Positions 11,803 to 24,947 of a stretch of 64,000 nucleotides of DNA are shown here, in pieces. Position numbers and translations under genes: made by a program. Each line of letters starts with the position of its first letter. Positions within the stretch are counted from its first letter, which is position 1. The notes under the pieces are model-generated. The model saw only the letters and a program-made list of their open reading frames with translations, searched no databases and was not told the origin of the DNA. Location: contig NC_034015.1 in the NCBI RefSeq assembly GCF_000346465.2, positions 15,979,507 through 16,043,506 on the forward strand. The letters are read 5' to 3'. The DNA is from Prunus persica. Lineage: Eukaryota > Streptophyta > Magnoliopsida > Rosales > Rosaceae.

Positions 11803-12705
11803 ATCATCAAGCTGCTCTTGATCTTCTTCCTCATCATATCTCTCCTTCACCTTGTGTTGCCTTTGAACCCACTTCCTTCTCTTCCACACCAATTACTGTT
11901 CAATTCAGCATGGATCGATCAGAGACAAGCAAAAAACAAACAATACCCATCATGGAGAGTACCTTGAGTACTCTCATCCATCAAGCTGATTAGTTATAGC
12001 AATAAGAGAAGAATTAATAAAAACAAAATAGAGAGAGAGAAAGAGAGAGAAAGTGAGAGAGGGGAGAGAGAGAGAGAATGATGAAATGGGTAGCTAGCTA
12101 TAGTCTAGTATACTAGGACTCTCTGTTGGTGGTGTTCTTTTTTAATTTTTGTTTTCTCTTTTCATCTATACTTTTATCATTTTCAGCTTTGTTCATCATC
12201 ATCATCTACTATGTATATATATATATATATATATATTAATATAAATATATATATATATATACCTCTTGGAGTTGCAGAGTATGAAAGGATGTAAAGCTCT
12301 CAGACATCGTTTTCCCTCTTCTGTGGTATTGAAAGCTTCTTGAATTCCTTTCTCTCTCTCTCTCTCTCTTTCTCTCACTCACTCTGTGTTGTCCCTCTGT
12401 CTGTCGTCTCTGTCTTTCTCTTTCTCTCCTTTTCTTTCTCTTTTTTTGCTCTTTGCAGTGAGTGTTTTTGCAATCACCTTCACCCTTCTGCAAACGAAAC
12501 AAGTTTACTAATATAAAATAAAAATGGTGGCTTTCTTTTGGGTTTTTGGGCACTCACGAATATCTCTCTCAAACCAAACAAACAAACGCAGCAGCTATAA
12601 GCTTTCAAGAGAGAGAAAGACAAAGAAAGAAAGAGAAAGAGAAAGAGAAGCGGTCGCTTTTGCCATTCTTCTTCTCTGATTAAGCTCCTCTTTTCCACAC
12701 CATTA
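11803..12705 (-). other. Probable 5' leader of the BELL gene with one 5'UTR intron
   Basis: On the minus strand a good acceptor (ttgaacag, ending 11896) lies 93 bp upstream of the ATG, and a donor (caagag/gtatat) at 12262. A 5'UTR intron of about 366 bp (12262-11896) and an upstream exon from about 12700 to 12263 would fit. The upstream exon is full of CT/GA-rich sequence, and an AT-rich TATA-like stretch lies near 12708-12722. This is inferred from splice signals only. Confidence 0.4.
12213..12261. repeat. (TA)n tracts in the BELL 5' leader intron
   Basis: Two AT runs (about 12213-12236 and 12244-12260) lie directly at the inferred donor of the 5'UTR intron. Confidence 0.8.
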
Positions 12706-13994
12706 TTATTATTATTTATATTTAATTAAATGCTTCTATTCGCCAAAACTTTTTAAATTTTAAAAATGAATATTATTACATATCAAACAAATTTGGAAAA
12801 AGGGTAGGAACTTAATTTATTAAACTTTTGCTCCAAATGACCCCAATGCCATCACCTAGAGTGCAAAGATTGAGGGTATTTTCGTCCACTAAAAAGGATA
12901 AAGTCATGCGTGTATAGGATGCGTGTGAAGTGAAGGTGCATTTTAAAGTGTAGTTGTCTCGGTTAGTCTTGAGTGTTTGTGAAATTACCAAAATGCCCTT
13001 TTCGAATGTCGGCTACTATGGTCATTTGAAAGGGGAGTTCTTTTGGAAACCAACGCAAACTGCGGAATAAAATAAAGATAAGGTGAGTACAAAGTCATCT
13101 CAATGATCCAAACTACCACCATCCTCCGATATATCCAAATGACCATGATACCCATGCCAATCATTATGTTGCGTAGGCAAAAAATGTTGAGTTGGTAGGA
13201 GCATTTTGGTCATTTGGGAGATAGCCCAATGCATATTAATAACCCAACCATAGTAAGATAAATAGGCGAAGAGATAGATGGGACACAAGAAGCCCAAGGG
13301 GAAGATCGATTTATTAAATAGCGAAAGCGTACACGCAAAGGGTGCCTCGCACGTGCCAAAGGTTGGGCTCAAGGGAAGTTGGGTAATTTGTAATTTGGGT
13401 CTGAAAATCACACTTAACTGCTTTATGGGATTGGCAATGTCAAGATGGCAAATTCCATTCACTCTTTCTGCTTTATCCTTTTTCGTGTCTCGAATATGTT
13501 ATGTTATATTGTTAGACTGTTAATCTGTATGATACTGAAGTTACTATTTTTAAAAACGTCCATTCATATCCTAGATCAATACACCGTGCAAACTCCATTC
13601 ACTCTTTCTTTCTTTTCTCTCACCTAAAAGAATTTGTCGAGCAATTTTTTTATTTTTAAATTTGCAGGTTCAAGAAACGAACGACCCCATGGAATAGAAT
13701 ATTTGATGGTTGTCTTATGCGGTGTCCTTGTTTAGGCATGTATTCAATGACATAAAATAAAACTGTTTGATGGAGAGAGATGTTTTAGGGTCATTGTGAA
13801 GATGTTTGCATGTTGCTGCTGCTGCTGCCAAAAAACAATAAGTTATAAATTTCTTTCAAAATAACAACTTAGCAAAGCATGCGGTTTGAATTTGGCATGT
13901 GAGGATGCTTTTCGTCTGATGTTGCCATCCAAAAACGTGTGTATTTTCAATCGGCTAATAGTTTTTTTTTTTTTTCTTTCTTTCACTGACCAAA

Positions 13995-14040
13995 TCCTTA
14001 TTATTTAAATACCAAATCCTTATTATTTAAATACCAAATC
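13995..14040. repeat. Short tandem duplication
   Basis: The unit ccttattatttaaataccaaat occurs twice in immediate succession (about 22-23 bp period). Confidence 0.85.
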
Positions 14041-14654
14041 CAATATCTTTGTTTCCCTTAACCTGGGAGTTATGTTCCCAATGCTTTCCCATGCATCGGA
14101 TTAATCACTTCATGCTAAAGGTGATAAGTACATTTGTGCCCCAGAGGCCCAAAAGCTAATGACACACAGCTTCCTAATTTTTCTTTTTCTTTTTCAATAT
14201 AGATAATTAAATTTTTATTTCCGAAAATGAAATTCAAGCAGTTTGACATATTATACTTATAATGATATATTCAGATTGATGGTTAGAGAGTACTTTCCTA
14301 TTACTTATGCTTTCACAATAAATATAATTACAATAAGAATAAATGTAATAGTGTATATATTGTAGCATGCACATATAGCACCACAGGTATCATGTTATCA
14401 ATATACTTTTGAAAGTGTTTCTTCAAGTAATGAATCGGGGAACTTTAAAATTTGGGAATAAGGTATTTGAATCAGATCAACTAGTTTTCTTAGTTGATTT
14501 TGAATTTTGAGGGTATTTGATTACGGATTTTATCATAGAACTTCTATAATTTTTAATTCCGCATGTGTTAAGTAAATGCAAGAGAAATAAGTAATTAATT
14601 GAAATCATTCTGACATCCTTGTATTAGTAAACACATGAGAATAATGAATTGGAA

Positions 14655-14755
14655 CACTACCATAAAAAAAGTGGCAACAGTCACTATTATTTGGTGACTA
14701 AAGGCTTTAGTCACCAAAAATGCCTTTTTTTGGTGACTTACTTTTTTTGGTAGTG
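14655..14755. mobile_element. 101-bp mini-CACTA transposon derivative with 3-bp target-site duplication
   Basis: The left end reads CACTACCATAAAAAAAGT and the right end, as reverse complement, CACTACCAAAAAAAGTAA. The element is flanked by GAA on both sides (14652-14654 and 14756-14758), the 3-bp duplication expected of CACTA (En/Spm) transposons. The interior has a second, nearly perfect palindrome (ggtgactaaa and tttagtcacc, 14692-14714). At 101 bp it has no coding capacity and must have been moved in trans. Confidence 0.85.
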
Positions 14756-17700
14756 GAATAATTCTGATACCCATTACTAATAAGTTAACATGTTATAAAA
14801 AGTGTTTTATGATCCATAAACACTTTCCAGGCAAACACTGCAAAAAGCGCTTTTTATTGTTATAAATCGTCAGCTCCTTTTAGAACCAATCCTAAACTAA
14901 ACATGCCCCATATGCTCCTTCTAAGTCCTCTCACGTAAAATCAAAAGACATTTTCCTCTAATGCCAAGAATTGGAGTAAGAAGTACATCCTACCTTCTTC
15001 ATTCATTGTGCTTTTACTTCATTTTGGAAAAAAATAAAAGAAGAAAAAGAATGTAGATTTTGAATATCAATGTTGTTGTTTATACATGTACTATTTATGT
15101 GAGACAGTAAGAGTAATCCTCCAAAATTAATATTTTATCATTCCTTATCATTTTCACTAAAAAAAATTGTTTCCCTGATTTTTCTTTTCTTGTAAAAGCT
15201 CATGAATATCCAATCAAGTACGAGCATCCACTGACTTTATATAGTACCGTGAAGTTCTTATATGGCCTCAAATACTGGCAAGAATTCACTGGTGATAACC
15301 CAATTTTTTTATAAATAAAATTGTGGGATTGTATCATTAATTATAAACAAATTGGGAGAGTTTTCACCTCTCCTCTATGAGAGTTTTAATTGTATTGTTA
15401 TAGCTTAGTTTTTCCAAGTTTTATCTATTTTTTATTATTTTGAGTTAACTCTCCTAGTTGGGATGCCTATGCTAGAGTTTTTTCGATCATGCGTGATCGT
15501 TAGTGGAGGAGTCCTACATTGTCTTAATTTTGATGTTAGATCACTCCGTTATTGTAATGACCCTTTTATGGCTAGTGGTTTTTTTTTTTTTGCTGAATTA
15601 TAAATGCAATCCCAGAATTTCTCAAAGAAAAAAAATATAAACAAATTGAAATAAATCAATTAGTCCCGAATTGATTTTAATTTCTAATTAATCTTCCCTT
15701 CCGCTATTTTGTTGCTTATTCCTTCAAATGCAAGTTGCTTGTGTTGGAAATTCTAAATTTGTTCTCTGAATTTCTTAATTACTACAAAATTTAGACTGCT
15801 TATAATTTACTTAACACCATTTAGAAAAAGATTAAAAACTTTCCTTTCCCAACTGCAAACCGGATTCATAATTGACAGCCCAACCAGGACCAGCTTCTTC
15901 TCCCATCTGTCGTCTTTCGGGGTGATGTCACGTGAATCCATCTCCTTCCTCTAGCTCATCCTCACACGCTTGATTTAACATTAATAAAAAAAAGACACCC
16001 CCCCCAAGTTATTCATCAAGCTGGTCACGTGCCAAAGTCGGCTATGCACGTGTACTTTCATATTTACTCCTACATGTTTAATGTTTGTTTGCCAATTGCA
16101 GCACTTCTGTCCTCTCTTTGCTTTGTTCTCTTAAAGTTCACGTTCATGTGGTAAAGGGTAAGAGGAAGACGGGTTTGGTTTTGGCTCTGGCTTTGTTTTT
16201 GGGTTTTGTTCTTGCTTTACAAGAAAACCAATATCAATGAAAAAACATCTAGGCCATCCAACTATACCATTGAATCCGAAAAGAGTTTGTTGAAAATTGA
16301 AAAGAAAAAGGAAGAATGCCATGTTCGAATGGCAAGACTCTTGTGATCAACATAAGCAAGCGGATCCATTACTACAATTAATTAGGGCAACTAATTAGCG
16401 ACAAAATATCGTGTATATACGAAAGAATGTGTTTGTTTGGTTTTGCAGCAAGACTTCGATTTTATTTTAAGCAACATAGTGTCAATTAAAGATTCTAGGT
16501 TGCCCAACAACCATTCGAAATCGAAAATTATTTAGTGACTAACAAGTGTATCTTTCTCTTACCTCCTTTACTTGGTTTGATTTCTAGCTTTTGTTTGTGG
16601 CTGGATGGGCACCCTTCCGTTCCTTGTGTGGTTTGGGCCCTTGTTCTGTGTTTTCTTTGAACTTTCTGTGAAGTAACGCACTGATGGATTCAGTTTCGAT
16701 AAATAAATAAAAACACAACAAGTGTATATATAAGGGAATAAAAAAAGTTATAAAACGAGTGCATCCGCTACCGGATTAGCTATGAGAAATGCTACTACAA
16801 TTTACCTTGGCAATTAATCATCCTTTGCAAGAGAATTGTAAATGTAATTTGGTTTTGACTTTAGTATGGTTATTTCGATTTTATTTCAAGCAACTACCTA
16901 ACAACCTATACTCCCGTTTTCCACAACAAGCAGTCACTAACATGACAACATCAGGCACCTAAGACGATTTTCATGATGGAGAAATGCCAGCATCAATTGA
17001 TGGATCTCCTCCAGCTACACTCTACCAGCTCCTCCAATTAAACCTTGGAACTACTAAATAGTATGGGGCCAAAAATTAGGTGATGTGTGCCTCCTCACTC
17101 ACTTCAAGCACCTCCCCACAAGTTCATCATGCAAGCATCTCTAGCTAGCTCCTTTTGCACATTTATTTTGATGTTGATCAAAAGATTGATAGGTTCTTCA
17201 CTTACACAAGTTGATCATCTATGCTCACATCAATGTGTATAATATATACAATGTGATAGTTCATAATATGTACTATATATTGCTCACATTTTCCAAATTG
17301 TTGAGAGCAAGATTTAATTTGTCTATCACATTAACTAGTTTGTTGAACCACAATGCATGGGCTGTCATCATCAATTTGATGTTTTTCTACATAACGTGGT
17401 GATCTTTTTTGCCGCATTCTTCATTCAGATTTTTTTTTTTAAATTTTGGTCGAGAATTTGGATTTGTTTCATAACAACATTAACTTACTTCTATTGCGCA
17501 CTATGATAATAAGTTAAAATTCTTTTTTGATACAAGTGATATTTTATTTAATTAATTAATTCTTTTTTGAACATCACTACCTTATAATTAGGTAACACCG
17601 TTTTGATATCATCTTGCAAATCACATGTATAACGAGGGTACAAATTGAATTACTCGGCCACATGATTAGGCAGTTTCAAGTTAATTAATTAAATTACTTG

Positions 17701-18059
17701 CCAACTAGTCCCAGCCTTTTGGTAGGATTCATAATCCTACTACATTGGGTCCAATACGATATTAGACATAATCCAATCCATGTTGTTTTTAAACCAACAA
17801 ACATTTAATTAGAATTATGAACCTTATCCAAATACATAATCTAACCCACCAAACCGGTTGCCACAATGGAATTAAAAAAGTGTGATGAAGAGGTAGCTTC
17901 GCAATGTTGGTGGCATATATATATATATATATCACTTCACTGTAAGGGTAGGGCAAATCAATTGGTTCACCATTACTGCGCATGTACGTGTTTCTTAGCA
18001 CACAATAGCACATATATATATATATATATATATATTAAAAATACGTTGTAGCACTTGTT

Positions 18060-19250
18060 ACACATAAACCATCCTCATCATAATACCGACAGTGCGTGCT
18101 AATATGTGTACATGTTTTATGGCTAATTCCAAACTTATGAATCAAAGATAGCAACAATCTATATGAATTAGTTTTCGAAATTAATTGTTTGTCCTCATAA
18201 TATTGTGTATATTGATCAGCAACTGAAAAGTGTCACTATTTTCTGGAAAAAGATAACATCCGTCGTCACCTTTTTATATATCATTGCAAATTGCAAATTC
18301 AGATTGCGACATGGCAGCCTACTACTAGTGGATGTTTCAGATCTAATATCATAAATAAATACTGCTACAACTAATTTTCAGGCTAATCTTAAGGACAATA
18401 ATGGCTACCATATAGATAATAGATCCAAATCCTCTACTGATGAAACTACTGTTCATCTTGTACTTGCATGGTTAAGTATGATATGATGGCATTTTCGGCC
18501 AAAAAAATGTGTTTGGTCCCACATCTTTCAGCATTTTGTGTCTCACCAATTTATTTCCCAACCTAACTTGTGAGCTTTTAAGAATTGCGTACCAGTTTCA
18601 ATTGAGAGAGCTCAAATGCTAATCGGTAAGTTAATATGACGCCAATCGAACATTTGGACCTACCTCATTATGTTATGTCGTCCATTTATTTAATCACAGT
18701 TAAATGATAATCATGTGGTGGAGTAGACGTAATAAATAGTTAACGTCATATTAACTTACTAATCAATTAATGTTTGAGTACTTGTGACATATAATTCTAG
18801 GTATAGCCCACTTCATGTAGCCCTAACGTTTGATGTATGCGATATATTGCACTTGAAACTGCAATTCCAAAGACCAAAATGAATATAAAATAGCTTGTTG
18901 CTTGCATATAAGAGGTAATAAATAGATTTGTGTGCCCCCCTATATTATTAGAATTTAATTTTCTGAGTCTATATGTAGTGAGTATTATTATTTACGCTGT
19001 GGCCCTGCAACTTTTTACAAAACCATCCCAATCATAACACAGACAGCGTATGTTAATATGTCTACTGCTTTAACAGCTCAGTTTCGAAACTTAACAATCA
19101 AAGATAGCAACTCCACTGCCAAAAGCTTTCTCTCTCGTTGGCTCATTTTGCAGCAACTCAAAAATGTCACTATTTTTTTGGAAAAAGATATCAATTACCA
19201 TGTATGGATCACTTTTTTATGTTATTATAAAAAGGCACTATTAGTGGCTA
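18060..19250. repeat. Diverged direct duplication, about 960 bp apart
   Basis: The segment around 18063-18290 resembles 19020-19230 in the same orientation. Shared blocks include accatcc..aatcataa, the taatatgt stretch, aatcaaagatagcaac (18140 and 19097), caactgaaaagtgtcactatttt against caactcaaaaatgtcactatttt, and ggaaaaagata (18246 and 19180). Neither copy has an open frame that explains the conservation. Confidence 0.6.
18611..18778. mobile_element. 168-bp MITE with about 30-bp terminal inverted repeats
   Basis: The left end (ctcaaatgctaatcggtaag then ttaatatgacg) is the reverse complement, with a few changes, of the right end (cgtcatattaacttac then taatgtttgag). It is non-coding. I could not settle a target-site duplication. 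Confidence 0.7.
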
Positions 19251-19299
19251 ATAGCTAACAATCACAATTATTTATGTCTGTTGTGTTATTAGATAATAG

Positions 19300-19606
19300 A
19301 GGTCCATTTTTAAATGGAGGGATTCCAAATCTAGGAATTTTGATGATATCATAGGATTAAATTAGTTGTCTAGACTATTATAATCATGTATACCAAGATT
19401 TGAGTAAGAGGGAAAATGAAGAAAAGAAACGGATTTCAAAATGACTTTTTGCATATAGACATTTCAAAACCGTTCTACATGCACTACATCTAGTTTCAAA
19501 TCTTAGCATACGTAGATTGTAGTAGTCTAATCTTCCAGTTTTAACTTGTAATGTCATCCAAATCCTTAGATTTGAAATCCCTCCATCCAAATATGACCTA
19601 ATAGTG
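19300..19606. mobile_element. Inverted-repeat element (MITE-like)
   Basis: The left stretch aaatggagggattccaaatc (19313) matches, in reverse complement, the right stretch gatttgaaatccctccatcc (19569), with similarity extending on both sides. A further outer match (aaaaggcactattag at 19230, against ctaatagtgctttttgcc at 19600) suggests the left arm was interrupted by an insertion. Confidence 0.55.
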
Positions 19607-22600
19607 CTTTTTGCCACCTTATCCGATAGAATTAATATCAGTGATTATTAATGTTATTTCTTGTACTGGGTATATGATGTCACACATGGAGAGGGGCCCC
19701 AAAACATCACAATAAATTTTGATTAAAATAAAATATTACTGACTTTGATTAGTTTTCAGGAAATATTTGAATCAAGAAGCATTTTTACCAATAATTTCAT
19801 TTGTGGGGTAACAAAGTTTATGATGCCAAAGAGAAAAACTGTACTTGTTGGGCAAGAAAAGTGTAAATTACTGTTGTAGCCACCAAGAGGAGAATAAGAA
19901 TTACAGGAGGAAAAGGAAAGATGGTAAAGAAAGTAGTGATGAGGTGATTGATGTACGAGGAAGCGTCAACGCCAAATTCTAACTGTCTCTTTTGCCCAAT
20001 GGACTGAGTATATAAAAAAGACTATTAGCTAGAGAGATTGGAAAAAGGAAATATTATTGATCCAAAGCAAAATACAATACTAACCTCAACTCTCTTTTTT
20101 TCTCCAGAGAGATAGAAAGAGATGGACACTAATTTAAAAGGAAGTGTATGAAAGCATACGACGATTGACTATTCATGTCTTCACTGTTCATAATTGATGG
20201 TCCCTCGATTCTCTTTGTCCCTTTTGATGGCAATCAAATTATTCCTTTCTTTTTTTGGGATGCTTTCCCCCCCTTTTTTTTTTTCTTTCTTTTGAACGCA
20301 CTTGCAACTACAAAAGGGCTAGTTTTGAGGCTGACCACAAGGCTCTCGAGGTTATGTGATTAATCACTTTTAATCCTTGCACCATCACTTTGCAGCCTTC
20401 TTTGTACTTACATTATTGGACCTTCAATGAGCTAGAATTTTAATATATATATCTAATATTCTTTTAGCGCACTACCATGTCACATGGGTACTTTTTGAGA
20501 TGTGCGATATATAAATATATGCTCATCTTTCTCTTTTAACCGTTCTCAAAAGTCAGTTTAAGTTATACTAATAAATTTAACAGTGTTAGTATCATAATAG
20601 GTGTATCGCAATCATAAGTCGTATTCGTGTCTCTAAGTGAAGGGGGGGAGCTGAGTGTTGGATCGAGTGTCTTCAACTCGCATTCTCCACTTAGTAGTAA
20701 TTTAGTAAGGTCTAGGATGAGGCTCCATATGTGACGTCTACCTCTTTAAAATATAAAAATTGAAGTTACTAATGAATTGACTATCCATCTATCTCAAACT
20801 AACCACGCTTTGACATACATGGATAGTCATTTCACGATTAACTTAGATTTAGAGGTGTAGGGTAAAATTGGTAGCTTTAGCTCTCACATTTCATATCTTC
20901 TTCTTCTTTTTCTTGGTACGAAGTTAATTAGGGATACAATATTGGTACTTTTCATTACGTGATGTCAACTAGGACCAAGTTGCAGGTACATATGAGTGAT
21001 GCAAATTGATTATTGATGCCGGTCCAACTTAAACAATCAATACCATATATAAAAAACTGCTACATTCTTTTAGAATTAGATGCCACGCCACTCTTTCTTT
21101 AAATGAACCAAACAGCCAGCAAATTAAAAATAAAAATATATTTCCATGACTATAATTGAATTGAAAAGGTCACAAGCTAGCTCTAGCTAGGCAGCTAGGA
21201 CACTGGTACACTGCTATCATCTGGTTCAGATTTCTACAGTTGTCGTATATATATATATATATATAGGACAATGACAAACTGAAATCACCCCTGCAATCTG
21301 CATCCAAGGAAATGGTGGCCTCGCTTTCTGGAACCTTCATTAATCATGCTGTAATTAAACAGATATATATAGGCTTTGAAGGTTGAAAACAGTGGCTTTA
21401 TTAGCAAATTCAAGAAATTAACAAGGTTAATTAGCAGAGTCAATGATGATCCATATACAGTCGGGTCCTTTTCAGGTTTTTATTTTTTATTTTTTATATT
21501 TTACCAGAAGCTACAGAAGTCTGTGATGATAGAGCTCCAGGCGATTGTGATTTATAATGGACCCTACGTACAAATCGTGTCACAGCTTTGTTCATATTCT
21601 GGTTTCTCACACACATCACTGACACTGAGACCGAAAACACGTAGCCCTTTATTGCAGCTTACTGTGATTTATATTTGACACTGTAAAATGTCCAGCATCT
21701 CTCCTGATATTTGATCCATAATTGGATAGAGGGATATTTGCTAACCCTATTATTATTAGAACGAGGGAAACTTACATATAACGAGAGAGTATAACATCTA
21801 TTTACAAATATAAAAGATATTTACATTTAGCCTTGAGCATATCATTGACGCCAACAACAAAAATGGTGATATTTTGAGACGTTCAAATCTTATCTGAAAT
21901 GGGGTTTTTATATTATGATCTGAAAAAAATTATTTGGTGCCACAATTAGGCAGTGGGCTGCAAGAAATCTCCATGAAACCTGTGATGTGAAATAGTACAG
22001 GAATGAGCCACGACAAAAGTTGGATGAATGCCACACAGACAGAAGCTTAAGCAAGTTGACGTACACCACTCAAAGATACCAATCGTATCCAAATGAAGAT
22101 GACAGATATTTGTGTGAAACCGGCTATTCTCAATCAATCACAATAGATTATTATGTAAAAAAGTTATCACACGTGACATGTTGTGTTTCACACAAGTGTA
22201 GGAACTTTATGCCGTCTTGAGGCACAAAATCTATGTTGCCAACCAAAAAAACCTACTAATTTTTGTATTTATTATAGTCTAATCAAATTGGAGATGTACC
22301 CTAGCTGCTTGTTTGTTCATTTTCAATCAAAAATAAATTTGTTGGAAATTGAAGTTTTAAAAAAGGGAGCAACCCTTACCTAATGATGTTATGCCCCAAC
22401 CAACATTTTCCTTAATTCCTTAAACCCTTGGACATTTTTGCTTAAAAATTAAGCCTCGTGACTCACTCACTCCACCAAACCACGGCATTACTATTTTTAA
22501 TGTTTCTGTTGTTTCTCCCATTGGCCCAATAAGTTGAATCAATTAACGTTAAAACGTATATTAAGATTAGATTAGTGTCAAAAGCTGTCTATTTCAAAGG

Positions 22601-23054
22601 TGTCATTCATGTCACACGTAAGTTTTTGAAGATTTGGGTTTATTTTAGAGAAAGAAACAAGCAAATAGTGTAAATTTAGAGAGAGAAAGGTGAGCAACAT
22701 AAGAAATGCTATTAAATTGTTGATCACCACCTTCTTATAGTCCAAATTTTTTTTCCAAGCTATTAAATATTATTGATGAATGGATATGATTGTGGACTGA
22801 GTAAAACAATTGAATTAAAACCTTAATTGAAGTATGAACAGATGGGGACACATTTTGAGCACTCTTATTTTTCTACTTTCCTAGTCACTAGAGATAGGAA
22901 ACCTATAATATATAGTCCATAATAAAATATATGCTTCACTACTTTTTTGGCAAAGGCAAGAGTAGACTCCAATTGAATGAAACAAGAGTGAGCTTGGATG
23001 TCACCATATTCTAGCTACTCTCTCTGTATATATATCAAAACTTTACTTTAATAT

Positions 23055-23139
23055 ATCGAGGTTAATGTTCGAATTCCCACGGTATTATAGTGTGTGTATT
23101 TATGTAAGAAATTCCTCTTTCCTATAGTTTAGACTATAC
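23055..23139 (+). mobile_element. SINE-like fragment (copy D)
   Basis: It contains a tRNA B-box-like gttcgaattcc (23067) followed by a tail ending tatagtttagactata (23123). It matches the same order and spacing in the reverse-oriented copies at 34.9, 58.2 and 62.1 kb. The head is degenerate or missing. Confidence 0.5.
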
Positions 23140-24947
23140 TTGTGCTAAAAAAAAAACTTGAAATATTTGTGTTCATTTTAATAGGCCCTAGTGGGAAACT
23201 AGGCAAGATTAGAAAAGGCTAATCAAACAATTAGTATATGGGGTATTTTAGAATTTGATGGGTTGGTGCTTGCTTTTCGTGTTCTTCTTGGGACTTGGGA
23301 CTTGGGACTTGAGAAGAAAACAGCAAAAGTCCTTCTCAAGTGGGTCACTTCACAAAGGGACCAACATTCTCATGGTATGTTGCTCAAACGAGCCTCCCTC
23401 CACTCTTTTCAAGATCATAGTAATTTTACTATCTCCTTAAGCTTTTTTAATTGTCTTTACTTTTCTGTTCCATTCATTCCTTCACTCACAATGTCACATG
23501 CATGTGATTGAAATTTCGAAGACAAAAAAATAAAGATGATGAAATATAAATGATGAAAATAGAGATTTTTTTTAAAAAAAAGGGGAAAGGAAAAGACAGA
23601 AAAGTAATAAAAAATTATGGGTGGCAAGGCAACAGCCTTGGGCTTGGATGAGGGCTTTTGGGCGTGATGGCTTGCTTGGCCCCATTTAGAAAACGACCTG
23701 AAATTATTGAGAGCAGTGACAGTCCACACTGTAGACAGACAGAGCATAGCAAATCACATTTTTAAAAGCATATATTATTATAGTGATCTGAAAATATTTA
23801 AAAATAAATAAATAATGAAAATGCCTGCGCTGCATGATTTTTGAAAGGCCATATATGTATATGCATATGTGTATCTCTAAAGGTGGTCCTCTTAATAATG
23901 TGCGTACGTATGGGTGGACAAAGGGGTCCACGTGGCAAGGCAGGCAAGGGGTGGCCGAGGCCACGTGGGAGCAGTGGTCCATGGAGTTTGAAATATGACA
24001 CGTGTTGCAAAAAGAGATGTGACAGGCTGTAAGGGGGGGATAGTGCATGGATGTGAGAGAGAGTGTGTTATTTTTATAAAAATCAAAAAAAAATCAAAAA
24101 TCAAAAAAAATTTATATTTTTTATATTTTATTTTTATGTGTAAAAGTGGGTAGAAATTGGAGATGGGGTGTGCACTTGCTGGGTCAGTCTTGCTTTGGTT
24201 CAAGACTAAAGAGAGACTACAAATACTTTTTTTTTTTTTTTGGTCTTTCAGTTTTTTGGATGGACATCAGGACAGAAATGGACCAATTTGGGGTTGGGTT
24301 GGTTTTATGTCACTTATGTCCAACTATTTCTCAATCATGCAATCAGAAATATAATCTCCAGTTATTTTGTAAGTTTTGGTCCTAGTTCTGGTGTGAAACT
24401 TTTGGACGAGGGGAATTACACATTAACCACTTCAATTCACCGAGATTAATCGAAATCAAAGTTCTAACGAAGGGATTTCAATTTTACTTTTGAGGGTTCG
24501 TTCGTCGTGTTGACTTTTTTTTTAAATCACAAAAAAGAAGGAAATTAAACAAACGCATAGATATCACTAAACCAATAGCTAATTCATTCGTGTTAAAGTT
24601 TCGGCGTCATCTTTTTTTATTGGTTTTATTATTCTTGCAAAAGAAGACATTGGGCTTTTTTGGTTGAGTTCATTTTGTTTCACATCTGATGGCCTTTCTC
24701 TTGAGTCAAGAATCCAACCCAACAAAATATATGTACGGCCGTTTCCTTGAACAAGAAAACATTTGAAAGACCAATTAGGGTTAGGGTTTAGGTAAATTGG
24801 GCCCTGCAACACAAATGACATGATAAGCCCGTGTCTGCTACTTCTCAATCAGAGAGTTAACTCAATTTTAGTGAAAGCATTACATTTAAGAATAACAGTG
24901 TAAAAAGCATTTACATCTACAAATGACAATATCATTTTCTATTGAAC

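Larger units (their letters stand above)
12725..24940. other. Large gene-poor region
   Basis: Over 12 kb without any ORF that I recognise; the short frames present are not supported by domains, codon bias or splice context. It holds the small repeats and mobile elements listed separately, AT microsatellites at 17917-17930, 18013-18035 and 21248-21265, and homopolymer tracts. Confidence 0.5.

Noticed and set aside
11803..11892. Thirty extra N-terminal residues on the BELL protein
   Set aside because: The frame begins with TTG, not ATG; the first ATG is at 11802 and matches the family start.
23704..24203. Overlapping minus-strand ORFs near a GC-rich patch at 23.9 kb
   Set aside because: No domain, no conserved start, and competing frames on both strands.
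24775..24795. agggttagggttta resembling plant telomere repeat
   Set aside because: Only two imperfect units; short telobox-like motifs are common in plant intergenic DNA.
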